This document shows positions 34,868 through 44,435 of a stretch of 64,000 nucleotides of DNA, piece after piece (within the stretch, counting starts at the first letter, position 1; every line of letters begins with the position of its first letter). The stretch lies in NCBI GenBank assembly GCA_023399095.1, contig JAEWQS010000040.1, forward strand, positions 1 through 64,000. The letters run 5' to 3'. The notes beneath the pieces were generated by a model that was given only the letters and a program-made list of their open reading frames with translations, was not told the origin of the DNA and searched no databases. The position numbers and the translations under genes are program-made. This DNA is from Bacillota bacterium (lineage in GTDB: Bacteria > Bacillota > Clostridia > Christensenellales > SZUA-584).

Positions 34868-35620
34868 TTATCGTAAATTGTAAGCTTTTTCTGTCATATC
34901 GTTCCATGCAACAACCGCCCGCGAAGCAAGCGAAAATGCCCGCTGAGCACGTATAAGAAGCGTCATTTCATTGGTGACATCCACATTAGAAGCTTCAAGA
35001 ACGCCCTGACGAACAGTGGCGTCCGATTGGACAGCTGCTCCTGTTGAAGCAGTTTCAATATAACATCCTTCGCCCACAAGCTGCAAGCCGTCCTTATTTG
35101 GAAAATCCACTATATTCAGCGCGGCGATTTCCTGATTGTTGGCAGACAGAACACCGTCTGTGTTAACCGTCAAGTCTGATATATTCTCCGGCAGCTTGAT
35201 GCGGTTGAGCTCCGTATCCAGCACATAATTGCCCGATGCAGTCACAAGATACGTGCCGTCTGCTTCGTTTGATACCAAGAAGTTGCCGCTGCGCGTATAC
35301 TGCGGATTCCCGGCGTTGTCGGATACTGTGAAAAACCCATCGCCATCCAGATAGAAATCAAGCACATAGCCTGTCATTTGCGGTGTACCTTGGGTAAAAT
35401 TGCGTGATGTCGAAGATATCAGCACACCACAGCCCTGTTGCAGGTTGGCATCACTTTGAGGGTCTGCAGGATTGATCATTGCTGTATACAGCGCATCCTT
35501 AAAATCGGTACGCTGCTGCTTATAAGCGGTCGTTTGACTGTTGGCAAGATTATTTCCGATTGTATTGACGCGCTGCTGCTGCGCCTGAAGGCCAAGCTTG
35601 GCCGTGTATAACGTCTGCAT
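34868..35620 (-). CDS. flhP: Flagellar rod protein, FlgG/FlhP type
   Basis: Distal-rod protein of the FlgF/FlgG superfamily. The 250-residue product has the N-terminal motif GLQAQQQRVNTIGNNLANSQTTAYKQQR, a central FYLDGDGFFTV/TRSGNFLVS segment, and the C-terminal EASNVDVTNEMTLLIRAQRAFSLASR. GGAAGGG precedes the ATG. It forms a pair with the gene four bases upstream, like flhO-flhP of Bacillus, which build the Gram-positive rod. FlgG would be an equivalent name. Confidence 0.92.
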   Translation of the reverse strand: MQTLYTAKLGLQAQQQRVNTIGNNLANSQTTAYKQQRTDFKDALYTAMINPADPQSDANLQQGCGVLISSTSRNFTQGTPQMTGYVLDFYLDGDGFFTVSDNAGNPQYTRSGNFLVSNEADGTYLVTASGNYVLDTELNRIKLPENISDLTVNTDGVLSANNQEIAALNIVDFPNKDGLQLVGEGCYIETASTGAAVQSDATVRQGVLEASNVDVTNEMTLLIRAQRAFSLASRAVVAWNDMTEKAYNLR

Positions 35621-35623
35621 CGT

Positions 35624-36373
35624 TTAAACCCTTCCTACTTCGTTGACCGTTTTTTCAAGAGATTGATCCATCATAGTAAGCACACGCTGGTTGAAGCTGA
35701 ATGCGCGTGTCACCTCCATCATTTTGACCAGTTCTTCCGCCGTATCCACGTTGGACGTTTCAAGGAAACCCTGCTTCACCTGTATATCGGCAGGCGTTCT
35801 TGCCGGCTGATTCGTCGTATACAGATTATCGGCGTTTTTGCGAAGACCTGTAAGGTCATCAAAGGTGGCAAGGGAAACTCTATTGACCGTTTGTCCATCC
35901 ACGATCACATAGCCTTGTGAATCGATCGCAAACTCGCCGTCTCCCACGCGGATGTGTCCATTCTCGCCGGCCAGATAATATCCGTCGCTTGTCACAAGAT
36001 CACCATCCGCATTGACAAAGAAATTGCCGTCACGCGTGTACATATTACCTTCTGGTGTATCAATGACAAAAAAGCCCGTGCCTTCCAGTGCCAAATCAGA
36101 AAGCCGTGCTGTTTGATCAAAACCGCTCTGACTGAAGTCCGTCACGACCTCATCAATATGAACGCCGTCGTTTTGGTATCCAAGCTTGTTGGAAATGCTC
36201 ATCACGTACGGGTCATTAAGACGCTGGACCAGCACATCCGAAAACGAACGCGAAATCAGCTTTTCTTTCTTGTAACCCGTTGTGTCCACATTGGTCAGAT
36301 TGTTTGTCAGGACATCCAGCTTGTCAGCCTGGGTTGCCATTGCCGTTCCGGCAATATAGAAGCTGCGAATCAT
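35624..36373 (-). CDS. flhO: Flagellar rod protein, FlgF/FlhO type
   Basis: Proximal member of the paired rod genes. The 249-residue product shows AGTAMATQADKLDVLTNNLTNVDTTGYKKEK at the N-terminus, LALEGTGFFVIDTPEGNMYTRDGNFFVN in the middle, and ETSNVDTAEELVKMMEVTRAFSFNQRVL at the end. GAGGTGG precedes the ATG. FlhO in Bacillus forms the rod part nearest the membrane; here it follows the sigD-swrB pair and precedes its paralogue by three bases. Confidence 0.92.
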   Translation of the reverse strand: MIRSFYIAGTAMATQADKLDVLTNNLTNVDTTGYKKEKLISRSFSDVLVQRLNDPYVMSISNKLGYQNDGVHIDEVVTDFSQSGFDQTARLSDLALEGTGFFVIDTPEGNMYTRDGNFFVNADGDLVTSDGYYLAGENGHIRVGDGEFAIDSQGYVIVDGQTVNRVSLATFDDLTGLRKNADNLYTTNQPARTPADIQVKQGFLETSNVDTAEELVKMMEVTRAFSFNQRVLTMMDQSLEKTVNEVGRV

Positions 36374-36437
36374 AAGGCCACCTCATAGTATTCTTCATAC
36401 TATTGTATCGGCATAATAGGCAGACCACTTTAGTCCT

Positions 36438-37037
36438 TTATTGTACTTCTTCTGTATTTCGTATTTTTAACGCGAGCGTGACTTCCCTCACAGAGATGCC
36501 AAGCCGCCTCGCAATTTCATTCTGCGCCATGCCGCGTGCATAAAGCTCTGACACTTTATTGCTTGTTGTTGAACTCTTTCTCACTGCCGCCTGGCGGAGC
36601 GGCACAGACTGTGGCGCAGCAGGCGTTGCTTTCAAAGCATGAATGCTTTGTGCAAGCTCTGATTGAGACGAAGTCTCTTCCTTTATGTCAGCCTTTTGTG
36701 GAGTCTCAGAGGCCACCGGATTTTTGACGCTGATTGGTATGCTGCTTTGCGCAGCCTTTAGCTGGGCAGCGAGGCTTCTTGTTTCCTGCAGCATGTCCTG
36801 CATTTTTGCCAAGCTTTGATTCGCTTCCCCCTTTGCTTCTTCCACATATTCCTCAAAGCTGCTCAGCATATCCTCCACGTTCTGATAGAGAGTAAACAGC
36901 TTCTGTTCCTTCTCATAGCTTGTGTGCTGCTCGCCGTCGCCCTTTTTACTTTTCTTAAGCAATCTGCCAAGCAGCCAGATAGCGGCACACACCAGTAAAA
37001 ACACATACGCCGCAAATACATAGTAATCTAAAATCAT
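36438..37037 (-). CDS. SwrB/YlxL-like membrane protein with C-terminal HTH-like end
   Basis: The product is 199 residues: one N-terminal membrane helix (about residues 5-25), a coiled coil (about 45-95), a low-complexity Ser/Ala/Pro region, and a C-terminal helix-turn-helix-like piece (SELYARGMAQNEIARRLGISVREVTLALKIR). This architecture and its position right after sigD fit YlxL/SwrB of Bacillus subtilis, which promotes assembly of the FliP export gate. Homology is weak outside the two ends, so function is an inference. GGAGAAAAG precedes the ATG. Confidence 0.8.
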   Translation of the reverse strand: MILDYYVFAAYVFLLVCAAIWLLGRLLKKSKKGDGEQHTSYEKEQKLFTLYQNVEDMLSSFEEYVEEAKGEANQSLAKMQDMLQETRSLAAQLKAAQSSIPISVKNPVASETPQKADIKEETSSQSELAQSIHALKATPAAPQSVPLRQAAVRKSSTTSNKVSELYARGMAQNEIARRLGISVREVTLALKIRNTEEVQ

Positions 37038-37064
37038 ATACTTTTCTCCATCAAAAACGATTCG

Positions 37065-37835
37065 TCAGCCGCGTGCTCTTGCAGGCTCATACATACCAAC
37101 AAACTGCATTTTTGTTCTTATTTTCATCACCGCTTTAGAGTGTATCTGCGAAACCCTTGATTCTGATACGCCGAGCACACTCGCCACTTCTTTAAGCGTC
37201 ATCTCTTCATAGTAATAGAGCGTTATCACGATTCTTTCTTTTTCAGGGAGACTGTCGATTAGGTTGCCAAGAATCTCGACCATCTCTTTGTTCTCGATCT
37301 TTTCCTCTAAAGACTCGATCCCCGTTTGTATGCCCTGCTCCCAGACATCATTTTGAACCATTTCTTCAAAATGAATGATGTTGAACATCTGCGATTTACC
37401 AAGAGCATCCTGCATCTCTTCTTCACCCATTTCCAGATGATCCGCCACTTCTTTATCTGAAGGTTCACGGCATAAACTGTTTTCCAGTTCATAATAGGCA
37501 TTGCTGATGGCTTTTATTTTGCGTCTCAAACTGGACGGCGCCCAATCCTGCTTGCGTATGCTGTCAATAATCTCGCCCTTAATACGCATCGCCGCATAAT
37601 ACTCGAACTTCACATCCCTGTTCAGGTCATATTTTTCAATGGCATCCATGAGCCCTAAGATACCGCAGCTTAACATGTCATCGTAGTTGCTGTACGCTTT
37701 ATATGTGGGCATAAGACGAAGCACTATGCTCTTGACCTGCGGCAGATAGTGCAGAACCAACTCATTTTTCAGTTCAACGGTTTTTTCTTTGGCATATCTA
37801 GCCCAAATGTGACGTACATCCTCGCCTACGTTCAT
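37065..37835 (-). CDS. sigD: Flagellar sigma factor SigD/FliA (sigma-28)
   Basis: This sigma factor directs late flagellar and chemotaxis genes. The 256-residue product has region 2 (about residues 20-95, YDDMLSCGILGLMDAIEKYDLNRDVKFEYYAAMRIKG), region 3 (QDWAPSSLRRK) and region 4 (LPEKERIVITLYYYEEMTLKEVASVLGVSESRVSQIHSKA). ATG 37835 follows GGGGAAGTG; a longer frame runs into the pilZ gene. Its antagonist FlgM is 3 kb downstream in the same operon. A near-consensus target promoter precedes flagellin, and weaker candidates lie between ylqG and cheC. Confidence 0.97.
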   Translation of the reverse strand: MNVGEDVRHIWARYAKEKTVELKNELVLHYLPQVKSIVLRLMPTYKAYSNYDDMLSCGILGLMDAIEKYDLNRDVKFEYYAAMRIKGEIIDSIRKQDWAPSSLRRKIKAISNAYYELENSLCREPSDKEVADHLEMGEEEMQDALGKSQMFNIIHFEEMVQNDVWEQGIQTGIESLEEKIENKEMVEILGNLIDSLPEKERIVITLYYYEEMTLKEVASVLGVSESRVSQIHSKAVMKIRTKMQFVGMYEPARARG

Positions 37836-37839
37836 TTTT

Positions 37840-38496
37840 TCACTTCCCCGGCCCTCTTCTTTTCCTGGCAATGATTTGCTGACGCATGATAAACCTGGCC
37901 AAATAAGCCCGATCCTGCTCCGAGCAGTTCAGAAACATAAGAACGATGTTGTGAGGATCCGTATCCACAAACGGAGTTTCGCACCTTAAAACTTCTGTTT
38001 TAAAAACCCGATCTTCCATTTCCGGCATTTTGATTTCCGCGCTGATCGATGCGCCATCCGGAAAGCTATGGAAGCAGCTTAAGAGCATGCCGTGCTCAGA
38101 TATATCCACAGTTTTTGCTTTATATACCTTAGCCTGCTCCTCTTCGTTACCATCCAAACGTTTAAGCGTGACGCTTAGCACAATGGGCAGCCGGTAGCTT
38201 TTCCGGCGCTGATACTTTTCAACCTTAGTTTGCGCTTCCAGCTCACACAGCTTGATTTGCTCTTTGATATACCAGTCAACGATCCTGGCCTCAAATGAGA
38301 ACACACCATTCGGACGATAAAAGCACATTTTGACCGTATCGTCCTTTGTCAAAGGCAATGGCACGCTCTTAATGGTTGGATGGAACACCGTAAACCGTCC
38401 GCTCCCCAAAACATCCTGCAGCTTCGTTTTCATAGACATCTCACCGAGCTGCATCTCCATATTTTCTCCGACTGTCACAATTTCATCAAACTGCAC
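37840..38496 (-). CDS. YcgR/MotI-like PilZ-domain protein
   Basis: PilZ proteins bind cyclic di-GMP; YcgR-type members then brake or disengage the flagellar motor. The 218-residue product has an N-terminal YcgR-N/PilZN-like domain (about residues 1-90) and a PilZ domain with both ligand motifs intact (R98xxxR102 and D131xS133xxG136). It starts with GTG behind AAGGAG. Location between flhG and sigD supports a motility role. An HD-GYP gene 22 kb away could supply turnover of the signal; no diguanylate cyclase is in the window. Confidence 0.9.
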   Translation of the reverse strand: MQFDEIVTVGENMEMQLGEMSMKTKLQDVLGSGRFTVFHPTIKSVPLPLTKDDTVKMCFYRPNGVFSFEARIVDWYIKEQIKLCELEAQTKVEKYQRRKSYRLPIVLSVTLKRLDGNEEEQAKVYKAKTVDISEHGMLLSCFHSFPDGASISAEIKMPEMEDRVFKTEVLRCETPFVDTDPHNIVLMFLNCSEQDRAYLARFIMRQQIIARKRRGPGK

Positions 38497-38501
38497 GATA
38501 A

Positions 38502-39368
38502 TTACTCCTTAACCATTCCGCTTTTCAACACAAAACGATCGAAAAACCCGGCCAGTCCCGTTTTTTTGTGCTGCGGAACCGAAATATTAAGAAAACTATT
38601 GACCAACTTGTTGATATCGGCTGATGCTGTGCAGTAAGGATGACTGATAAGTATCGGCACTTGCTCCTTAACGGCGCTCAGCATATAGGCATCTTGCGAT
38701 ATCATACCCAGCTTTTTCATCTGTATTTCGGTATTCTTTTCGACAATGCGGATCAAACCATCCATAACCGAGGTGGCTTCCCTCACATTCTCCACTCTGT
38801 TGAGTACAAGGCTCACATTGGGCTGATAGCCTTGGCTGTTAACAATTTTGAGCAGAGCGTACGCGTCCACCACGGCAGTCGGCTCCGGCGTGGTCACTAG
38901 AATCGTATCGTGGCTCGCATGTATCAGGCGAAGCGTATTATCATTGACACCCGCTCCCGTATCAAAGATGATGGTGTCGGACACGCTTTCAAGCGACATC
39001 ACGTTTTCCATAATACGCATGAGCTGCGGTGATTCCAGCTTAGTGAGCTCATATATACCCGATCCGCCTGATATGAACTGCACACCCTCAAGCCCGACTT
39101 CAATGATTTCACTGATTTTTTTACGGCTTTGAATCACATCCATCAGGTCGTACTTTGCCCGCACGCCTAGCATCACATCAATATTTGAAAAACCAAAATC
39201 GGTATCAATAATCAGCGCACGGTGGCCGCGCCTATTTAAAGCAATACCCAGATTCAGCGCGAGGCTGGATTTGCCGACGCCACCCTTGCCGCTTGTCACC
39301 GTCACAATTTTCATTTGCTTTTTCTTCATGTTCATCAGCATCCGCAGCTTTTCGGCCTGATCTATCAT
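38502..39368 (-). CDS. flhG: MinD-like ATPase FlhG
   Basis: FlhG (YlxH/FleN) controls flagellar number and placement with FlhF. The 288-residue product has a deviant Walker A (GKGGVGKSS from residue 27), the IIDTDFGFSNIDVMLG switch region and a C-terminal amphipathic end (GFFDRFVLKS). The N-terminal QAEKLRMLM peptide resembles the FlhF-activating segment. It overlaps flhF by four bases (ATGA), with GAGAGG upstream. Confidence 0.95.
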   Translation of the reverse strand: MIDQAEKLRMLMNMKKKQMKIVTVTSGKGGVGKSSLALNLGIALNRRGHRALIIDTDFGFSNIDVMLGVRAKYDLMDVIQSRKKISEIIEVGLEGVQFISGGSGIYELTKLESPQLMRIMENVMSLESVSDTIIFDTGAGVNDNTLRLIHASHDTILVTTPEPTAVVDAYALLKIVNSQGYQPNVSLVLNRVENVREATSVMDGLIRIVEKNTEIQMKKLGMISQDAYMLSAVKEQVPILISHPYCTASADINKLVNSFLNISVPQHKKTGLAGFFDRFVLKSGMVKE

Positions 39369-40531
39369 AGTGCGACCTCTCGCCTTCCGACGATATTTTC
39401 CGCCAGCATCGCTGGGTTCACCTGACTGATATCATCAGGGACATCTTGTCCCATGGTGATGTACGACAGCGATTTCTTTGCATAGTCCGTTATGTTTAAG
39501 ATATTTCCCCATACCCCCACCTCATCAAGCTTTGTGATAATCAGCTTATAGTTTGGTATAAACGCATAGTTTTGGAGAATGTTCTTGCAGACCTTGCTGC
39601 CTGTTACTACGCTGATCACAAGATATACCTCATCCACGTGGGCTGCTGTGATATACTCTTCGAGTTCCTTGCGGTAAGCCGCATCTGTGGCACTTCTGCC
39701 TGCCGTGTCGATGAGTATCACGTCCCTGTCCGCCATCCCGTCCACCGCTTCCTTAAGATCTTTTGCGTTGTATGCGGTTTTCACCGGAATGTCCATGATT
39801 TCGGCATATATACGCATGTGCTCCATGGCGCCTACGCGGTATGTGTCCATATTCACTAAGCCGATGTTCAAATTCTGATCCAGTGCGAGGCGCCCTGCGA
39901 GCTTCACAAGCGTCGTCGTTTTGCCTGCCCCTGTGGGCCCTGCAAAGAGCAGCACCGTCTGGGCATATTTCTTCAATTTGATCGGCATGGGTTCGCCAAG
40001 CTTGTCAATCACAAGCTGCCTGGCTACAGCACTTAATTCGATAGATTGTTTAAGCGAAACCCCATGCGTCAGCAGCGCAATTTCTTTGGCGAGATCTTCG
40101 TTAACATCTCTGTCGAGCATCTGCTGGTATAGCCCTTGCACCTCAGACGGAAGCGGCGTCGCGTCTTCTTTTGTCGTGCCAATTTTTTTGGAGATATCCG
40201 TCACCAGACCCTTTAAGGACTCAATCTGGGCCTCAAGCGGCGCGATTTTTGATTCGGCATCGCGCGTCTGAATAACCGGTGCTTCATCGGCTCGGGCCGG
40301 GTTTTTGGCAGCCGGAGCTTTAGGTGTTTCCGTCGTCTTTGGCGGAGCAAGCTCAAAGCTCCTCCTTGGCTCGTATGCGGCAACCACCTCGAAATTCTTC
40401 TTAAAAAGCCCGGAAATACCTTTTCCCCGCACCGTTTTGCTGTCGAGAATCACCGCGTCGGGCCCGAATTCCTTTTTTATTTTTTTTAAGGCATCCTGCA
40501 TATCTCGCGCGGTAAATCTTTTTACAAACAC
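39365..40531 (-). CDS. flhF: SRP-type GTPase FlhF
   Basis: FlhF is the third SRP-family GTPase and sets the site of flagellar assembly. The 388-residue product has a basic N-terminal B domain with a Pro/Ala-rich segment (about 60-100), then the N and G domains: G1 GPTGAGKTT at 198-206, DTAGRSATD as G3, and TKLDEVG as G4. It starts with GTG immediately after the flhA stop. Order flhA-flhF-flhG is conserved in Firmicutes. Confidence 0.96.
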   Translation of the reverse strand: MFVKRFTARDMQDALKKIKKEFGPDAVILDSKTVRGKGISGLFKKNFEVVAAYEPRRSFELAPPKTTETPKAPAAKNPARADEAPVIQTRDAESKIAPLEAQIESLKGLVTDISKKIGTTKEDATPLPSEVQGLYQQMLDRDVNEDLAKEIALLTHGVSLKQSIELSAVARQLVIDKLGEPMPIKLKKYAQTVLLFAGPTGAGKTTTLVKLAGRLALDQNLNIGLVNMDTYRVGAMEHMRIYAEIMDIPVKTAYNAKDLKEAVDGMADRDVILIDTAGRSATDAAYRKELEEYITAAHVDEVYLVISVVTGSKVCKNILQNYAFIPNYKLIITKLDEVGVWGNILNITDYAKKSLSYITMGQDVPDDISQVNPAMLAENIVGRREVAL

Positions 40532-42574
40532 CTATATACTCACCGTCCAGTCTGAATAAATTTCCACATTTGATTCCAGCTCGTTGTACGAAAGCACGAC
40601 AAGCTCTGGATAAACTTGCGACGACAGATTTTTAATATGCTTTCGTATCTGCGGCGAAGTAATCATGATGGGCGCAATCCCAAGACTTAAGAAGTGATCG
40701 ATACCCTTCTTAAGATTGTTCAAAAACACTTGAATCTGAGCCGGATCCATCGGTGTAACCACGCCCTTGTCCGATTGGCGCAGACTGTTTGAGATCACCT
40801 TTTCTGTATCTGGGTTCAGTGTGATCACACGCGCCTTGCCGTCGGGTATGAAGCCTCTCGTTATCGCACGTTTGAGCTTCTGACGAACATATTCAGTTAA
40901 CACATCCGTATCCCTTGTTATCGTACCATAATCGCCCAATATTTCCAATATGGAAGCAATGTCACGAATCGATACATTTTCACGCAGCAGGTTTGCCAGC
41001 ACCTTTTGCAATTCGCCGATGGAGAACACCTTGGGCACCACTTCCTCCACAAGTGCGGGCTGCTGCTTTTTCAAATTGTCGATAATCGTCTGAACCTGCT
41101 GGCGACCCAGCAGCTCGTCCGCATGGCGTTTGATAACTTCCATCAGATGGGTGGAAATCACAGACGGGACATCGATTGTGGTATAGCCTTTCAGCTCCGC
41201 CTTTTCGCGGTCTTTCTCTGTTATCCAGAGCGCGGGCAGGCCAAAGGTGGGCTCCACTGTTTCAATGCCGTCGATGGGTTCATCCACTTCCTCAGGCTTG
41301 AGCGCCAGATACCGCCCCAGCATCACCTCACCGCGCGCCACATCCAGCCCCTTGATCTTGATCACGTATTCCTTGGTGCCCAGCTGTATGTTGTCACGCA
41401 GCCGCACGATAGGCACAATGATGCCAAGATCCAGCGCACATTGCCGCCTGATCATCACCACGCGGTCGAGCAAATCGCCGCCCTGCGAAGCGTCCACGAG
41501 CGAAATCAGCCCATAGCCAAACTCCATTTCGATAAGATCCACATGCAGCAGCGACGTGACGTTCTCAGGCTTGCGTTTTTCGGTCGCGCTGATTTCCGCT
41601 TCAGATTGTATCTCCGCCTCCTGCTGCTTCTTTTCTTTGCGGTTTCTCAAATAGCCGATAACCGGCAACGCCACAGCCATAACAAGGATAAGCGGCGTAG
41701 GCAGACCGGGAATAAAACTGATCAGAGCCAGCATGCCGCCGAGAACGTAGAACACATAGGGCTGACTGAACAGCTGCTTGGACAGGTCCTGACCGAAACT
41801 GTTCTTGGTGGCGGAACGAGTCACAATAATACCCGTCGCCGTTGAAACAAGCAGTGCGGGAATCTGGCTGCAAAGTCCGTCGCCCACAGTGGCGAGCGTA
41901 TATACCGAAATCACCTGATCAAACGGCATCACCTTGCCGCCCACACCCAAAACGCCCACAAGGATACCACCCACCACATTGATGATGGTGATGATAATAC
42001 CCACGATGGCATCGCCCTTAACGAACTTGGACGCACCGTCCATCGCGCCGTAAAAGTCTGCTTCGCGCTGAATGTCTGAACGGCGTTCTCTTGCCTGATC
42101 TTCGTTGATAATGCCCGAGCTCAAGTCCGCGTCAATTGCCATCTGCTTGCCCGGCATCGCATCCAGGGTGAAACGGGCGGCCACTTCAGACACCCGCTCG
42201 GCACCCTTGGTGATAACCACAAACTGCACGATAACGATGATCAGAAACACGACAAAGCCGACAACTAAATTGCCGCCCACCACGAAGGTACCGAATGCTT
42301 CAATCACGTTGCCAGCGTCGCCGCCGTTGCCGAGTATCAGACGTGTCGATGAAATGTTGAGCGCAAGCCGGAACAGCGTCACAATCAGCAGCATTGTGGG
42401 ATATGTGGAGAAATCGAGTGTCCGTTTTGTGTACAGCGTAATCAGCAATATCATCAGCGACATCGTGATATTGACGATTAATAAGAAGTCCATCAGTCCT
42501 GCAGACAACGGAATGATAATCAGCAGTATAATGGCCAATACCAGCACGGCCACGAGAATATCCGTAATCTTCAA
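40532..42574 (-). CDS. flhA: Flagellar export gate protein FlhA
   Basis: FlhA is the nonameric export gate. The 680-residue product has eight N-terminal membrane helices up to about residue 310, the FHIPEP-region-equivalent loop (RFTLDAMPGKQMAIDADLSSGIINEDQARERR), and a large cytoplasmic ring domain with LRENVSIRDIASILEILGDYG. The start is a TTG preceded by GGGAGGAAG, and it overlaps the flhB stop by four bases. Neighbours flhB and flhF are the usual ones. Confidence 0.97.
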   Translation of the reverse strand: MKITDILVAVLVLAIILLIIIPLSAGLMDFLLIVNITMSLMILLITLYTKRTLDFSTYPTMLLIVTLFRLALNISSTRLILGNGGDAGNVIEAFGTFVVGGNLVVGFVVFLIIVIVQFVVITKGAERVSEVAARFTLDAMPGKQMAIDADLSSGIINEDQARERRSDIQREADFYGAMDGASKFVKGDAIVGIIITIINVVGGILVGVLGVGGKVMPFDQVISVYTLATVGDGLCSQIPALLVSTATGIIVTRSATKNSFGQDLSKQLFSQPYVFYVLGGMLALISFIPGLPTPLILVMAVALPVIGYLRNRKEKKQQEAEIQSEAEISATEKRKPENVTSLLHVDLIEMEFGYGLISLVDASQGGDLLDRVVMIRRQCALDLGIIVPIVRLRDNIQLGTKEYVIKIKGLDVARGEVMLGRYLALKPEEVDEPIDGIETVEPTFGLPALWITEKDREKAELKGYTTIDVPSVISTHLMEVIKRHADELLGRQQVQTIIDNLKKQQPALVEEVVPKVFSIGELQKVLANLLRENVSIRDIASILEILGDYGTITRDTDVLTEYVRQKLKRAITRGFIPDGKARVITLNPDTEKVISNSLRQSDKGVVTPMDPAQIQVFLNNLKKGIDHFLSLGIAPIMITSPQIRKHIKNLSSQVYPELVVLSYNELESNVEIYSDWTVSI

Positions 42575-43644
42575 GCTCTTCCTCCCATTTTTTTCATGCG
42601 GTATACATAGGCCAGCACTTCCGCCACGGCTTTATACATATCTTCGGGAACCTCGTCTCCCACCTCGCAAAAGAAGTACAGAGACTGCGCCAGAGGCTTG
42701 TTTTCCACGATTTGTATGTTTTCTTCTTTTGCTTTTTCCTTTATCTTCTGCGCCAGAAAATCCTTACCCTTGGCAACAATCACCGGCGCTGTGCTCTTGC
42801 CTTCTTTGTATTCCAGCGCAACCGCGTAATGCGTGGGGTTGGTTATCACCACATCCGCGTCTTTCACTGCCTGCACCATGCGCATGCGGCTCATCTGCCG
42901 CTGCTTTTGCGCAATTCTTCCCTTTATCTGCGGATTGCCTTCGGTGAGCTTGTATTCGTCCTTGACCTCCTGCTTTGTCATCATGAGGTCTTTGTTATGC
43001 TTCCACCGCTGATATATGTAGTCGAACGGAGCAAATATCGCAAAGGCAATGGCGAGGTTGAATGCGACTGTCAATATCATCTCCACAAAGCTCGCCGTGG
43101 CCATGCTCACGTCCTGCCCCATCAGTCCTTTGAATTCCTCGATGTGTCCTTCATACTCGTTGTATGCAACAATGGCGAGTATCGCGATTTTGATGATCGA
43201 CTTGACAAGATCAATCAGCGTTCTTTTGGAGAAAATTCGTTTAAATCCCGAGATTGGATTGATCCGGTCAAACTTAGGCGCCAGCGCTTTGGTTGAGAAA
43301 ATGAATCCCACCTGCACCAGATTAAACACCACACCCGCCACAAAAGTGGCCACCAGTATAGGCGCGATAATGCCGATAAACATCCAGACCGCATCACCGA
43401 ACATACTGACCACAGCCGCAACTCCAAAATCGTCAGGCACCTGCATGGTGAAAAAGTAATGCAGCAGTTTTTTTATATTTTCAACGATCGTCCTTCCGAA
43501 AACAGCCAGCACACCGAACATCACGAGCATCGATAGGGCGGTGTTGATTTCGACGCTTTTGAATATCTGCCCTTTTTCCCTTGCTTCTCGCTTTCGTCGC
43601 GGTGTGGCTTTTTCTGTTTTTTCTCCTGAAGGCTGAGGGCTCAT
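42571..43644 (-). CDS. flhB: Flagellar export switch protein FlhB
   Basis: FlhB cleaves itself to switch export from hook to filament substrates. The 357-residue product has four membrane helices and a cytoplasmic domain with the autocleavage site NPTH at 269-272, followed by YAVALEYKEGKSTAPVIVAKGKDFLAQKIK. The N-terminal GEKTEKATPRRKREAREKGQ is typical. It overlaps fliR and flhA by four bases each. A second, truncated FlhB-like protein is encoded 11 kb upstream in the other motility operon. Confidence 0.97.
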   Translation of the reverse strand: MSPQPSGEKTEKATPRRKREAREKGQIFKSVEINTALSMLVMFGVLAVFGRTIVENIKKLLHYFFTMQVPDDFGVAAVVSMFGDAVWMFIGIIAPILVATFVAGVVFNLVQVGFIFSTKALAPKFDRINPISGFKRIFSKRTLIDLVKSIIKIAILAIVAYNEYEGHIEEFKGLMGQDVSMATASFVEMILTVAFNLAIAFAIFAPFDYIYQRWKHNKDLMMTKQEVKDEYKLTEGNPQIKGRIAQKQRQMSRMRMVQAVKDADVVITNPTHYAVALEYKEGKSTAPVIVAKGKDFLAQKIKEKAKEENIQIVENKPLAQSLYFFCEVGDEVPEDMYKAVAEVLAYVYRMKKMGGRA

Positions 43645-44426
43645 GGCGCAAGCCCCGCAATCATCTTATCGATTGAGGCGTACATACGCTCAAACAGCAC
43701 GTCCGAGAAGGAAACAAACACCGGTATCATTATGAAAAGCATCATTAACCCCAACACGATTTTTAAGGGTATGCCTACAACAAACACGTTCAGCTGCGGT
43801 ATGGCTCTCACGATAAACCCCAGTGCGACTTCACCAAGCAGACCTGACGCGATGAGAGGCATTGCCACGCTGGCCGCAAGCACAAACGCGAGCGCAAACA
43901 CCTCAAGCGCCGTGAGCCCGATAATCGGATTCAAGGCCACCTGTCCGGGCGGGATGCGGCTGAACGTCGCAAGCAGCATCCGGATGAGCTGTAAATGGCC
44001 GTTCACGCCGAAGAACACAACGAGCAGTATAGCGTTAAACAGGTTGCCGCTCACCGGCACGCTGATGTTTGAGTTCACGTCAAACACGTTGACCATACCA
44101 AAGCCCATCTGCATATCCATGATCTGCCCCGCCGTCTGCACCACCGAGAAGAACAGCGTGGTCACATATCCAAGCACCAATCCAAAGAGCAGCTCTTTGA
44201 CGCACAGCAGTCCAAACTCGATAGGGCCTGAATACTGAACTGATAATGCTGCCGGATTCGCCGAGAAAACGACATAAGTGATCATAAGACACATGCCGAT
44301 TTTAAGCATATTGGGCAGCGCTTTTCTGCCGAATATGGGTGAGGCCATCAGCAGCGTGCTCACCCTGATAAACATCAATATGAAGGAGTCAAGGTTGGCC
44401 TCAATTGTGCCCAGTACTTGTTCCAT
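43641..44426 (-). CDS. fliR: Flagellar export protein FliR
   Basis: FliR is part of the FliPQR export pore. The 261-residue product has six hydrophobic helices and the family features SPIFGRKALPNMLKIGMCLMITY, GFGMVNVFDVNSNISVPVSGNLFN and FVVGIPLKIVLGL. AAGGATGAG lies next to the ATG. It follows fliQ by nine bases and overlaps flhB by four. Confidence 0.96.
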   Translation of the reverse strand: MEQVLGTIEANLDSFILMFIRVSTLLMASPIFGRKALPNMLKIGMCLMITYVVFSANPAALSVQYSGPIEFGLLCVKELLFGLVLGYVTTLFFSVVQTAGQIMDMQMGFGMVNVFDVNSNISVPVSGNLFNAILLVVFFGVNGHLQLIRMLLATFSRIPPGQVALNPIIGLTALEVFALAFVLAASVAMPLIASGLLGEVALGFIVRAIPQLNVFVVGIPLKIVLGLMMLFIMIPVFVSFSDVLFERMYASIDKMIAGLAP

Positions 44427-44435
44427 CTCATCCTT

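Noticed and set aside
41006..41845. 279-codon open frame opposite flhA
   Set aside because: Antisense shadow of a well-conserved gene with His/Gln-rich random-looking translation.
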